Shown: positions 1 to 8,555, numbered from the stretch's first letter. The stretch is 64,000 bases of DNA from Methanobacterium veterum (GCF_000745485.1 NZ_JQJK01000017.1:35616-99615), one strand, 5' to 3'. Notes: generated by a model not told the origin, from the letters alone. Program-made: numbers and translations.

Positions 1-97
1 AATTTAAATTTTTATGAGTGTATTAAAGTGTTTAAATGATCAAAGTATTAATATGCGTAAATGCAAAATGATAAATTAATTTGTAAAAGGTAGAGGC

Positions 98-853
98 ATG
101 TCAATGAGTAACGCAAGAATTCTGGTTGTTGAAGATGAAAGGATTACCGCAGAGGACATAAAGGATGGCCTTAAAAGTTTGGGATACGAAGTACCTGCAG
201 TGGTTCATTCGGGTGAAGACGCTGTTTGTAAAGCGACAGAGCTTCAGCCGGATCTTGTTCTTATGGACATTAAGCTTGAGGGTGAAATGGATGGTATAGA
301 GGCCGCAGGAGAAATTAAAAAGCGCTTTGATATACCGGTTATTTATTTGACTGCATATTCAGATGAAGATACTTTAGAACGGGCAAGAAGGACAGAACCA
401 TCGGGTTATGTTCTTAAAGAACCTTCGGGATTTGTCCATAAACCATTTAAAGAGAGCGAATTACATACTATCATTGAATTAACTCTTTACAGGCATAAAA
501 TGGAAAAAAATCATGATCAATGGTTGGAGACAATGCTTGAAAGTGTAAATGAAGCTTTAATTGCCACAGATGAAAATGGAAAAATTAGATTTATGAACAG
601 TATTGCAGAAGACATTACTGGATGGATACGGGAAGAAGCTGTTAACAGAGATTTAGTTGATGTTTTTAAAGTTCAAAAGGATGAATTCGACATTAACGAA
701 TTAAGAGTTGATGTTAGTGACTATTCCATGGATCGAATCATGTTAAACAATAAAAATGGGGCAAGAATTCCAGTTAAAGCTAATTTAAGCCATATTACTG
801 ATAATAAGGGAAATATAAATGGGATGACTTTAGTTTTCTGTAATTTAACATAA
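98..853 (+). CDS. Response regulator with REC and PAS domains (first of tandem pair)
   Basis: A two-component receiver joined to a PAS sensor, with no DNA-binding or kinase output. Residues about 7-125 form the REC domain: acidic pair at E12-D13, phospho-acceptor D57 in LVLMDIKL, switch T85 in YLTAYS and K115 in HKPF. Residues about 141-251 form a PAS fold ([17 protein letters not shown]). Such REC-PAS proteins in methanogens are thought to receive phosphate from soluble PAS-rich histidine kinases, none of which lies in this window. The start is ambiguous: ATG at 98 or ATG at 104, both near the purine-rich AAAAGGTAGAGG. It is followed 19 nt downstream by a paralogue, so the two are probably co-transcribed. 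Confidence 0.88.
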   Translation: MSMSNARILVVEDERITAEDIKDGLKSLGYEVPAVVHSGEDAVCKATELQPDLVLMDIKLEGEMDGIEAAGEIKKRFDIPVIYLTAYSDEDTLERARRTEPSGYVLKEPSGFVHKPFKESELHTIIELTLYRHKMEKNHDQWLETMLESVNEALIATDENGKIRFMNSIAEDITGWIREEAVNRDLVDVFKVQKDEFDINELRVDVSDYSMDRIMLNNKNGARIPVKANLSHITDNKGNINGMTLVFCNLT

Positions 854-872
854 TTGTTATAGGGGGTAAAAT

Positions 873-1634
873 ATGGCAGCCGCTCAAATTATGGTTGTTG
901 AGGATGAGAGGATTACCGCAAAGGATATACAAAATGCACTGGAAAGTGCAGGATATGGAGTTGCCGATTTAGTTTTTTCTGGCGAGGATGCGGTTCGTAA
1001 GGCAGGGGAGCTTCAGCCGGATCTTGTTCTTATGGACATTAAGCTTGAGGGTGAAATGGATGGTATAGAGGCTGCAACACAAATCAGGGAACGTTATGAT
1101 ATTCCAGTAATTTATTTAACTGCATATTCAAATGCGGGTATTGTGCAAAGAGCTAAAATGACGGAACCTGCAGGATATCTTCTTAAAGAACAGTTTGGCT
1201 TTCTTACCAAGCCTTTTGAAGAGAGTGAATTGAACACTACCATAGAGATAGCTCTTTACAACCATAAAATTGAAAAAAGACTTAGAAATCGTGAACAATG
1301 GCTTGCTGCGATACTTAAAAGTGTAAGCGACGCTGTAATAGCTACAGATTCTAAAGGTAGGATTAAGTATATGAATCCTGTTGCTGAGGATCTTACAGGG
1401 TGGATACAGGAAGAAGCTATAGGTGAAGATTTGGATAAAATATTAAAAATTTTGAGTAAAGAATCCACAAACATTGAACAAGGGAATACTTCAACTGATT
1501 TCTTTGATAAAACGGTAATAATAGCTAAAGATGGAACTAAATTACTTGTAAGTGGCAGTACTACTCCTATTAAAGATGAAAAAGGTAATGCTGATGGTTT
1601 AGCTGTGGTATTTAGAAAGTACAGGTTAAATTAA
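873..1634 (+). CDS. Response regulator with REC and PAS domains (second of tandem pair)
   Basis: Paralogue of the gene just upstream with the same architecture: REC with D56-type acceptor in [14 protein letters not shown] switch threonine and TKPF lysine, then a PAS domain (ATDSKGRIKYMNP, DLTGW). The ATG at 873 follows a strong AGGGGGT ribosome site. The two genes share a 65-nt stretch of perfect identity around the phospho-acceptor, although the rest of the pair has diverged, which suggests a recent gene-conversion patch. No output domain is present, so signalling must go through protein contacts. Function beyond signal relay cannot be read from the sequence. Confidence 0.88.
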   Translation: MAAAQIMVVEDERITAKDIQNALESAGYGVADLVFSGEDAVRKAGELQPDLVLMDIKLEGEMDGIEAATQIRERYDIPVIYLTAYSNAGIVQRAKMTEPAGYLLKEQFGFLTKPFEESELNTTIEIALYNHKIEKRLRNREQWLAAILKSVSDAVIATDSKGRIKYMNPVAEDLTGWIQEEAIGEDLDKILKILSKESTNIEQGNTSTDFFDKTVIIAKDGTKLLVSGSTTPIKDEKGNADGLAVVFRKYRLN

Positions 1635-1652
1635 ATATTAATTTTATTCTCA

Positions 1653-1841
1653 CGCTCATGCCCAGAATGTTGTGTAAATAATATCGTTTCATTTTCGTGT
1701 GTCTGGTTAATTAAATTGTATTTTTTAGGGTTAATTCCTATAATCAATTAAAATTACAATTTAACCTAAAGTATAACTCATGCACAGGTTCATGGACATG
1801 TAAAAATCTCTCAAAAAACCGAAGATTTTGTGAACATGAGC
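1653..1841. repeat. MITE-like dispersed repeat, copy 1
   Basis: The first ~148 nt (1653-1800) match a second element at 36284-36440 across their length, with shared blocks such as CGCTCATGC, AGAATGTTGTGTAA, AATCAATTAAAA and ATAACTCATGCACAGG. The left end reads CGCTCATG; a matching inverted right end, CATGAGC, occurs at 1835-1841 after an extra ~38 nt that holds the small hairpin AAAATCT/AGATTTT and is bounded by ACATG on both sides. No coding capacity. The copy lies 18 nt after a stop codon, as the second copy lies 24 nt after one. Confidence 0.6.
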
Positions 1842-2258
1842 TTTATTTTAAATATAGATGATAATTGTAAATAATCTGGAAAATATGTTTTTTAGATGGG
1901 TTAGTAGTATCTTAAAGGATTTAAATCTCGGGATAAAACTAAAATAGATTTTAGATTGCCTATTATGATTAATTAATGAACTAAAAAGGCGGAATAATAT
2001 AGTTCCTAATTAGTAATACTTGGGTCGGCAATATTAATCCCGATAAAAATAGTTAATTTAGTTTTAAAAACGATTTAAGAGATTTTTTGTCCAATATTGT
2101 ATTATTAATGATTATCACATTTAATTATTGGCTGTAACCATTTTATTTTATTGATCCTGGAATTTAAAGTTGAGTATGCAAAACATAAACTATATATATT
2201 AATTAAGGAATTATAGTAATATTAGACCAAATTAACATGGTTATTCTTTGGAGGTAAA
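1842..2258. other. Intergenic region upstream of alba
   Basis: About 420 nt of AT-rich DNA with no open frame that looks coding. The last 80 nt should contain the alba promoter: ACTATATATATTAATTA near 2190-2206 is a plausible TATA box. Nothing else recognised. Confidence 0.4.
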
Positions 2259-2261
2259 GTG

Positions 2262-2534
2262 ATGTCAGAGGAAAATGTTGTATACATTGGAAATAAACCC
2301 GTAATGAACTATGTTTTAGCTGTCGTAACTCAAATGAACGGCGGAACTTCAGAAGTTATCTTAAAAGCACGTGGAAGGGCCATAAGCAGGGTGGTCGACG
2401 TCGCTGAAATCGTAAGAAATAGGTTCATATCGGATGTAGAACTCGGAACTATAGATATATGCACAGAAGAAATCATGAGCAACGAAGGCGCAGCAACAAA
2501 CGTTTCAGCTATTGAAATACAGCTCACTAAATAA
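2262..2534 (+). CDS. albA: Alba chromatin / RNA-binding protein
   Basis: Alba is a small dimeric archaeal DNA- and RNA-binding protein that coats the chromosome. The protein is 90 aa, the usual length, and shows the family pattern: N-terminal [13 protein letters not shown] (the loop lysine region), [21 protein letters not shown] in the basic helix, and a C-terminal IEIQLTK strand. I start at ATG 2262 rather than GTG 2259 because GGAGGT at 2250-2255 gives a 6-nt spacing to the ATG and only 3 nt to the GTG. It is a single-gene unit with its own terminator hairpin just downstream. Confidence 0.95.
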   Translation: MSEENVVYIGNKPVMNYVLAVVTQMNGGTSEVILKARGRAISRVVDVAEIVRNRFISDVELGTIDICTEEIMSNEGAATNVSAIEIQLTK

Positions 2535-2557
2535 TATTCTTGTTAGCTCCAAAAAAG

Positions 2558-2573
2558 AAACCAGATGGTTTCA
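2558..2573 (+). terminator. Hairpin terminator after alba
   Basis: GAAACC-AGAT-GGTTTC forms a 6-bp stem with a 4-nt loop, preceded by an A-run and followed by ATTTTTCCTTTT, 24 nt after the alba stop codon. Confidence 0.6.
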
Positions 2574-2749
2574 TTTTTCCTTTTAATTTTAGGTCTGTTT
2601 ATCAAAACTTATTTTAAAGTATAATATTTTTTTAAAGATTAAAGTATTCCTTAATTTTAGGTTTAATAAAATCAGTATTTAATTTTAGTTTGTATTTAAG
2701 CGTTTATAATAATTTATTGAATATAAAAAAAGTTAAAAATGTCCTTATA

Positions 2750-2832
2750 CTTACCCGTTGAGAATCAAATAAGGAGGCGGTAATTGATGATTCTCTTAAT
2801 TTTAAAAGGCTGTATTTCCCACCCGCCGTAAG
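2750..2832 (+). ncRNA. Candidate structured RNA with H-type pseudoknot
   Basis: Three mutually compatible helices can be drawn by eye: P1 CTTAC (2750-2754) with GTAAG (2828-2832); P2 GAGAATCA (2760-2767) with TGATTCTC (2788-2795), a perfect 8-bp stem; and a pseudoknot between GGCGG in the P2 loop (2776-2780) and CCGCC (2823-2827), which would stack directly on P1. The loop also holds AAGGAGG, an anti-16S-like sequence that folding would hide. It is G+C-richer than its surroundings and lies between a terminated gene and a convergent one, so a free-standing RNA is more likely than a leader. Strand is a guess. I do not recognise a known riboswitch class. Confidence 0.4.
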
Positions 2833-2898
2833 CATAAGAAATTTAATCATCTTAAAAATAATAAAAAAGTAGGATGGAAATTTAATTCCATCAACTAT

Positions 2899-4134
2899 TT
2901 ATTCTTTTTTACGACGTCCTCTTACAGACCTAAATGCTAAAAGTCCTACTATTACTACAATTACGATTGCACTAACGTAGTACAGGTAAACTGAAGTTGG
3001 GCCTGATTTTTTGTCGTAGTTAAGGGCGTACATGGAACCATCGGCAGCACCTACAAATATGTCATCTCCGTATATTATTGGGGTGCTGAATGCGGAATTA
3101 AAGAGGTAGTAACCTGGTGCGTAACTCCAGTCTTCTTTACCGCTGTATTTATTTAATACATAGACAGTTCCGCTGTCTGAGCCAACTACAACATCGTCTC
3201 TCATAAGTGCAGGGGTAGATTTTACGTTGCCTACACTGACAGACCATTTCAATGTTCCGTCTCTCATATCGAGGGAAGTTATGTTTCCGTTGTCAGATCC
3301 TACAAACAGGCTATTGTCATTTGGATCAAGGAGTGCTGATGATCTTACACTGTCATTAAAGTCGTACGACCATTTTATTGACCCATCATTTGTGTTCAGT
3401 GCATAAAAATTACCATTGTCTGTTCCAATGTATAATGTACCGTTGTATATGGCTGGGGAGGATCTCACTGCATTTCCAGTATCATATGACCATAACTTTG
3501 TACCATTCTTATTTACTGCATATACTTTTCCATCATCTGACCCAAAGAATACAGTTCCGTTATAAACTGATGGCGATGATTTTACAGCATTTTGAGTTTG
3601 GAACTGCCATTTAAGTGTCCCATTATCAAGGTCTAATGCGTATAATCTCTGGTCATCTGATCCAAAGTATACGGTTTCATTATCTGCTGCTGGGGATGAT
3701 TCAATGGAATTTCCTGTCCTGTATTTCCATACAGAATCTCCATTTTTCTTATCCAACGCATAGAAATAACTATCCATGGATCCAAAGTAAACATTATCTC
3801 CTCTTACAACTGAAGAACCTGTTATATTTCCCTGGGTACTGTAATCCCAAACTTGAGTACCATCATTCAAGTTTAGAGCATAAAAGATTCCGTCTGTTGA
3901 ACCGAAGTACATTAATTTGTCTGCAATTGAAGGAGCAGATAATATGGATCCCCCTGTTTTAAACAGCCATGCTGCCGGGGTGAAATCTGATGATTCATTT
4001 AAGTAACCGGTATGATCCAGGTTGTACTGGAACATTGGCCAATCGGCTGCTCCTACTGCGGACGCTATTGAAAGCGGACCTACTAAAAGGCACATTATGG
4101 TAAGTCCGATGATTATATTTTTTTTCACGACCAT
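2899..4134 (-). CDS. Secreted, membrane-anchored PQQ-like beta-propeller protein
   Basis: 411 aa. An N-terminal hydrophobic signal (about residues 6-28), then eight ~39-residue repeats of the type YFGSxDGxxYALNxxDGTxxW, each a propeller blade of the PQQ/BamB-like family, then a C-terminal transmembrane helix (VYLYYVSAIVIVVIVG) and a basic RGRRKKE tail. This places the propeller outside the membrane, anchored at its C-terminus. These propellers mostly act as scaffolds; no enzyme residues can be assigned. The gene starts 23 nt after the ABC permease stop on the same strand, so it is probably the last gene of the PadR/ABC operon, an unusual partner for a drug-type exporter. Confidence 0.85.
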   Translation of the reverse strand: MVVKKNIIIGLTIMCLLVGPLSIASAVGAADWPMFQYNLDHTGYLNESSDFTPAAWLFKTGGSILSAPSIADKLMYFGSTDGIFYALNLNDGTQVWDYSTQGNITGSSVVRGDNVYFGSMDSYFYALDKKNGDSVWKYRTGNSIESSPAADNETVYFGSDDQRLYALDLDNGTLKWQFQTQNAVKSSPSVYNGTVFFGSDDGKVYAVNKNGTKLWSYDTGNAVRSSPAIYNGTLYIGTDNGNFYALNTNDGSIKWSYDFNDSVRSSALLDPNDNSLFVGSDNGNITSLDMRDGTLKWSVSVGNVKSTPALMRDDVVVGSDSGTVYVLNKYSGKEDWSYAPGYYLFNSAFSTPIIYGDDIFVGAADGSMYALNYDKKSGPTSVYLYYVSAIVIVVIVGLLAFRSVRGRRKKE

Positions 4135-4157
4135 TTTAATTCACCTTAATTTTTTAT

Positions 4158-5351
4158 TTATATATCCCTGTTAAATTTGGTAACTCCTAATGCGAAGAAT
4201 AGCCCTGTAAATCCTAAAAGCACTGCTATATCTACCCATATTGCTCCAATACCTACTCCTTTTAACATTACTGCACGTAGTGCGTCATTTACGTAAGTTA
4301 ATGGGAAGATGTAAGCAAGTTTCTGGAATATCCATGGCATTGTCTCAATTGGATAGAATACTCCTGATACAAACATCATGGGCATTGTAATTGGCATTAC
4401 CATCTGCATGTAATCTTCCTGTGTCGAAACTCTGGCAGATATCATAACTCCAAAACCTACAAAGCACAATGCTCCAAGTATTAGGACCAGAAGTGTAAGT
4501 ATCATACTTCCCTTTATTACAATTCCAAACAGGACTATAGCCGCTGCAATTAATATTAAAGCCCTTACAATTTCTATGGATAATTTAGAGATTATTTTAC
4601 CTCCAACAACAGTTGCAATACTTGTTGGTGTCATAAATAATCTTGCAAGTTCTCCTCTTTCTCTTTCACCGGCTAAAGCATCTCCCATTCCGAACATACA
4701 ACCAAACAGGACAGTCATACCAATTACAGCAGGTACTAGGAAATCAATGTACTTGACATCTCCGTACATTTTATTTATCTGCAGGTTGATGGAATCCATT
4801 ACGTTCTGGAAATTAATTCCCTGTGAAGCAGCTGCAACCTGGTTAGATTGGACCTGTATTGCTGAAGAGGGGGTTAAGTTCATACCTTCTAGTTTTTGTA
4901 CGCCCATCTTGTTGGATATTTGATTAAACAATGCTTGTGTAGCTGGAATAACTGCACTTGACGCCATCTGGTCTGATGAATCAACATCAACTACCACGCT
5001 CTTGGGCTGCGTACTGCTCATATCGTCGTAATTTGCAGGCAGAATTATGGCAGCTTTAACCTGACCGTTTTGAACCATCTCTTTTCCTTTATCTGGATCC
5101 GTTATTATATCCTTAACATCATACAGACTCATCCCCTTAATTGCATTAAGGGTTGCATCAGTTACCTGACCATGACTTTGTTCTACCACGACAACTGGAA
5201 TATTTTCCAGTGTTCCGCCCATACCGTAACCGAAAAGGGTTATCATAATTATGGGGAATAAAAGTATTGAAATTAACCGTGGTGGATGCCTCCATAAGAC
5301 TAGTAGATCTTTTTTAAACATCCACATAATTTTCTTAGTTTCCACCATCAT
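4158..5351 (-). CDS. ABC-2 type transporter permease
   Basis: 397 aa membrane subunit of an ABC-2 exporter. One N-terminal helix (residues about 22-45), a large extracytoplasmic loop of roughly 130 residues, then five helices in the C-terminal half with the family motif GERERGELARLFMTP before helix 3 and a YPIETMPW loop. Its first 17 nt overlap the 3' end of the ATPase gene, so the two are translationally coupled and form one transporter. Start ATG 5351 has GGTG about 9 nt upstream; a second ATG follows directly. Substrate unknown; the family includes multidrug and antibiotic exporters. Confidence 0.93.
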   Translation of the reverse strand: MMVETKKIMWMFKKDLLVLWRHPPRLISILLFPIIMITLFGYGMGGTLENIPVVVVEQSHGQVTDATLNAIKGMSLYDVKDIITDPDKGKEMVQNGQVKAAIILPANYDDMSSTQPKSVVVDVDSSDQMASSAVIPATQALFNQISNKMGVQKLEGMNLTPSSAIQVQSNQVAAASQGINFQNVMDSINLQINKMYGDVKYIDFLVPAVIGMTVLFGCMFGMGDALAGERERGELARLFMTPTSIATVVGGKIISKLSIEIVRALILIAAAIVLFGIVIKGSMILTLLVLILGALCFVGFGVMISARVSTQEDYMQMVMPITMPMMFVSGVFYPIETMPWIFQKLAYIFPLTYVNDALRAVMLKGVGIGAIWVDIAVLLGFTGLFFALGVTKFNRDI

Positions 5352-6438
5352 CTACACCTTGTTCTTGTTTCTTTTTAGAAGTAACTCTCATGAAAACATC
5401 TTCTAAGGAAGGATCTTTTGTGGCTATGGAAGTAATATTTCCACCCTGCTCAATTATATCAGATATGACTTTACTTACAGCTTCATCTGAATCTTCTATA
5501 TCCATAGTTATTCTTCCAGAAGCATGTTCTACTACATCGTGGACTATGGATAAATTATTAATGGTATTAAGCATTTCTTCGTTCTTATTGCTGATCATAA
5601 CACTTAATTCTTTTAAATCAATGTTATTATTACTCATATTGCCTTTTATGTATTCAACTGCCTTTTTATCATCAGGATCGGTCTCTTCAAGGATTTTTTC
5701 CAGGGCTTGGGAAACATTTGAGTCAACTCTTGAGTTTTCTTCTTTAATTTCTTTAATCATAGTATCCTTAAGTCCTTGAGGAGTATCAAAAGCAGCAAGC
5801 TTTCCTTGGCTGACAATTCCCACATCATCACAGAGTAGCTCTACTTCATACATATCGTGAGAACATAATATGATTGTATGTCCGTTAGAGTTCAGTTCTT
5901 CAACTAAATCCCATAAAACTCTTTTAGTTGTAGGATCTAAACCGATTGTAGGTTCGTCTAAGAATAATATTTCTGGCTGGTGTATTAAACTGGCTACTAC
6001 GGAAGCCTTTTGTTTCATACCTCCTGAAAGCTGTTTTACAAGCTTATTTTCAGCGTATTTAATATCCACCATTTCCATGAGTTCATCGGCTCTGCTTATT
6101 TTCAGGTCTTCTGGAAGACCATAAAAGTCAGCACAGAGATGTATGTTTTCTTTAACTGTAAGGTCACCGTAGAGACTTACCAGTTGAGGAACCATTCCAA
6201 TTTTCTGTCTAACTTCATTAGGATTTTTTAGAACGTCATAACCTGACACTTTTGCAGTTCCAGATGTTGGAAGGATTAAACATGTAAGCATTTTTATTGT
6301 GGTAGTCTTTCCAGCACCATTTGGACCTAGAAATCCGAAGATAGTCTTATCTCGGACTCTCATGTTCAGTGCATCGACAGCTAAAAAATCATTATTATAC
6401 CTTTTTGTAAGGTCGAATGTTTCTATAGCGTATTTCAT
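5335..6438 (-). CDS. ABC transporter ATP-binding protein with long C-terminal extension
   Basis: ATPase subunit of the exporter. Walker A GPNGAGKTT at 38-46, Q-loop in MVPQL, signature LSGGM, Walker B EILFLDEPTIGLDP and H-loop CSHD are all intact. After the ~220-residue nucleotide-binding domain there is a ~145-residue extension ending in SLEDVFMRVTSKK, typical of DrrA/NatA-like drug exporters but longer than most, with an added charged helical stretch (about residues 230-300). It overlaps the permease downstream and follows the PadR regulator by 14 nt. Confidence 0.95.
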   Translation of the reverse strand: MKYAIETFDLTKRYNNDFLAVDALNMRVRDKTIFGFLGPNGAGKTTTIKMLTCLILPTSGTAKVSGYDVLKNPNEVRQKIGMVPQLVSLYGDLTVKENIHLCADFYGLPEDLKISRADELMEMVDIKYAENKLVKQLSGGMKQKASVVASLIHQPEILFLDEPTIGLDPTTKRVLWDLVEELNSNGHTIILCSHDMYEVELLCDDVGIVSQGKLAAFDTPQGLKDTMIKEIKEENSRVDSNVSQALEKILEETDPDDKKAVEYIKGNMSNNNIDLKELSVMISNKNEEMLNTINNLSIVHDVVEHASGRITMDIEDSDEAVSKVISDIIEQGGNITSIATKDPSLEDVFMRVTSKKKQEQGVDDGGN

Positions 6439-6452
6439 AAATATAACTCCTA

Positions 6453-6953
6453 TTATTCATTATTATCTTCAACATCTATCATATCTTTAAAAAATTCCAC
6501 CCAGAGACTTGATTTATTTTTTTTAGCAAATTTTCCCATTTTTCTGAATCTGGAAAGAGCTTCTTCACCTTCTGTGGTTATTTCATAGTATTTTACCCTT
6601 CGTTTTCCATGATGCTCCCATGATCCTTTTATCAAGTTATTTTTCTCTAGATCATGCAGTACGGGGTATATTTTGCTGGCACTGGGCATTTTAGTATTAT
6701 ATGGGGCGGTAGATTCATGAAATTTGGTCATTATTTCGTATCCATGCTGTCTTTTTTTGCTGATAAGCCACAGAATCATAGTATTACCAAAACCTCTCAT
6801 TAACCCTCTAATAAGCTTTTTTTCGTAATTAGACATGCTATTGAATAGCTCTTTATGGGCTTTCATGCATTTAATTCTTTTTTCTTCATCTAAATTATTT
6901 TCTGGGCTAGATTCATTTGAATTATCCACATTGGGTGTTCCATCATCGTCCAT
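6453..6953 (-). CDS. PadR family transcriptional regulator
   Basis: 166 aa. A winged helix lies at about residues 55-130 with the PadR pattern ILWLISKKRQHGYEIM, then SASKIYPVLHDLEKNNLI and the wing GKRRVKYYEIT, followed by a C-terminal helix. The first ~35 residues are an acidic, probably disordered extension (DDDGTPNVDNSNES). First gene of the operon with the ABC exporter; PadR proteins usually repress their own operon and release on binding the exported compound. A perfect 12-bp inverted repeat flanks its likely TATA box. SD GGAGGTAA precedes the ATG. Confidence 0.92.
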   Translation of the reverse strand: MDDDGTPNVDNSNESSPENNLDEEKRIKCMKAHKELFNSMSNYEKKLIRGLMRGFGNTMILWLISKKRQHGYEIMTKFHESTAPYNTKMPSASKIYPVLHDLEKNNLIKGSWEHHGKRRVKYYEITTEGEEALSRFRKMGKFAKKNKSSLWVEFFKDMIDVEDNNE

Positions 6954-6980
6954 CCATTTACCTCCTATACCTCATTTTAT

Positions 6981-7048
6981 GATATATCCAAATTTGATAT
7001 GTAAGAAAATAATATATCTATTTTCTATATAAAAGTTTTGGATATATC
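6981..7048 (-). promoter_or_regulatory. padR promoter with perfect inverted-repeat operator
   Basis: GATATATCCAAA at 6981-6992 and TTTGGATATATC at 7037-7048 are perfect 12-bp inverted copies, 44 nt apart, on either side of an AT-rich TATA-like segment (AATATATCTATTTTCTATATAAA). This lies 28-95 nt upstream of the padR start. Inferred to be the autoregulatory PadR operator; the GATATATC core in each half is itself a palindrome. Confidence 0.5.
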
Positions 7049-7063
7049 TAAAAAAATAATATG

Positions 7064-7134
7064 TTTAGGCTTACCTAAACTATTCCAAAATACAGTACAT
7101 CGATATATGATATAAATTTTTTGGTAAGCCTAAA
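7064..7134. promoter_or_regulatory. Divergent promoter bracketed by two DtxR/MntR-like boxes
   Basis: TTTAGGCTTACCTAAA (7064-7079) and TTTTGGTAAGCCTAAA (7119-7134) are inverted copies differing at one position. Both fit the TTAGGnnnnCCTAA-type box of metal-dependent DtxR family repressors. Between them CGATATATGATATAAA supplies TATA boxes for both strands, so each box would cover the expected start site of one transcript. The rightward target is either the gene at 7409 or a lost gene; the leftward one is the padR operon. Confidence 0.45.
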
Positions 7135-7266
7135 AAATCGAATTATAAAAATAGGTAACCAGTTAACAGATTATTTTATCTAAGAGGGATAACTGCCATG
7201 TTTTAATTTATTACATGAGATACAACAAGCAAAATATGATGATTCTAAACCTTAAATAAGCATTAA

Positions 7267-7300
7267 ATTATTTAATTTGTAAATACAAATATTAAATAAT
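7267..7300. promoter_or_regulatory. Long dyad symmetry upstream of TIM-barrel gene
   Basis: ATTATTTAAT-TTGTA-AA-TACAA-AT-ATTAAATAAT: a 10-bp plus 5-bp dyad about 110 nt before the start codon at 7409. It could be an operator or a leader hairpin; not assigned to a known family. Confidence 0.35.
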
Positions 7301-7408
7301 ATAATGTGAATGATTATAGCAATTACGAATATTACAACATTTAAAGATCTAAAGAAGTTAATTTCAAAAATTGTAGTTAGTATGGTTTTATATGAGGGGG
7401 TTAGTAAA

Positions 7409-8185
7409 ATGAAAATTGGATTTTCAACGCTGGCACTTTTTATGAATTCAATGGAACATTTTTTAGAAACAGCTACAAATGACGGCTTTCAATTAATGGA
7501 AATGCTGTGTGAAGGCCCTTATTGGCCTAGAAACATGCTGATCATGGACAAAAAGGAGTTTGAAATATTTAATTCTTATGATGTCTCTGTATTTTTACAT
7601 GCTCCTACCATAGATCTTAATCCTGCAAGTCTAAATCCGGGGATCAGGGAAGAAACATTGAAACAGCTTAATGAAACGGTTGATTTGGCCGTAAAAATTG
7701 GGGCAAAAGCTATTACAACACATCCTGGCATGATTAATAGGCTTGAAGATAGAATAAGAGAATGGGGAATGGTTTATTCAATCGAAACACTTCAAGAAGC
7801 CAATGATTACGCAGAAGATAGGGGCATTAAGTTTTCAGTTGAAAATATGCCTAATAGGTATGCATATTTCTGTAACAGTGCTGAAGAGCACGAATTTTTT
7901 GTTAAAGAGAGTGGTTCTTATGCTACTGTAGATACGGGGCATGCAAATACATCTGATGATCCGGCATCTTTTTTTAAAATGAAAAAAATCATTTATTATC
8001 ATTTAAATGATAATGACGGCAAAAAAGACCAGCATTTAGCACTTGGTGAGGGGACTTTTGACTTGTCACTGCTTAATGGGGTTAATAACGGCATTATAGA
8101 ATTAAATAACTACGAAAATATTCTAAAAAGTAGGGATCTGCTTGTTTCATTGGGCCAGAGCATTTCTGATGTAAATGCTAAATAG
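7409..8185 (+). CDS. Sugar-phosphate isomerase / endonuclease IV-like TIM barrel protein
   Basis: 258 aa of the AP-endonuclease-2 (xylose isomerase-like) TIM-barrel superfamily. Visible features are KIGFSTLALF at strand 1, FLHAPTIDLNPAS, ITTHPGM, FSVENMPNR (metal-binding Glu), ATVDTGHAN (Asp and His) and IIYYHLNDNDG, consistent with a divalent-metal site. Methanogens carry several such proteins, some annotated as inosose isomerases, but the substrate is unknown here. I start at ATG 7409 because GAGGGGG at 7394-7400 sits 8 nt before it; a longer frame from 7310 lacks a ribosome site and its extra residues do not look like the family. Stands alone. Confidence 0.85.
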   Translation: MKIGFSTLALFMNSMEHFLETATNDGFQLMEMLCEGPYWPRNMLIMDKKEFEIFNSYDVSVFLHAPTIDLNPASLNPGIREETLKQLNETVDLAVKIGAKAITTHPGMINRLEDRIREWGMVYSIETLQEANDYAEDRGIKFSVENMPNRYAYFCNSAEEHEFFVKESGSYATVDTGHANTSDDPASFFKMKKIIYYHLNDNDGKKDQHLALGEGTFDLSLLNGVNNGIIELNNYENILKSRDLLVSLGQSISDVNAK

Positions 8186-8555
8186 TTAGGGATATGTTAT
8201 TTGAGTTAAGTTTATTAGAAGTAGAGACATGTTTGCTTGAATGGGAATATTCCTGCAGATAGAATATGATTTGAAGATAATATTTAATTGGAAAGATTAT
8301 ATCGAATGAAACATTTTTTAATGTAAATATGTGATTGTTTGGCACAGAGCGTTTCTAAATGGGTTAGGTAAAGATTAAAGTTTAGTTTAGTTGAATATAA
8401 TCATGATTGAAGGTTTTCAAATAATGATTTTTGTTTTTATCAAATCAGTATCCTCCCAATGTAAATTCAAAACAAATTTAAACTTTAAAGAATATATCAG
8501 AAGTTGAATATGGATAATTAACGTTTTAAAATAATAATATTTATCAGGTGATACC
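8186..8555. other. Intergenic region, nothing recognised
   Basis: About 370 nt of AT-rich DNA. A short GGCACAGAGCGTTTCT motif near 8340 resembles the end of the preceding gene but no coding remnant can be followed. Confidence 0.3.

Noticed and set aside
2780..2800. TGATGA in the structured RNA as a C box of an archaeal C/D sRNA
   Set aside because: No CTGA D box at the right distance and no second C'/D' pair.
3378..3962. Two plus-strand frames opposite the beta-propeller gene
   Set aside because: Low-quality, His/Tyr-rich translations that shadow the repeat codons of the minus strand.
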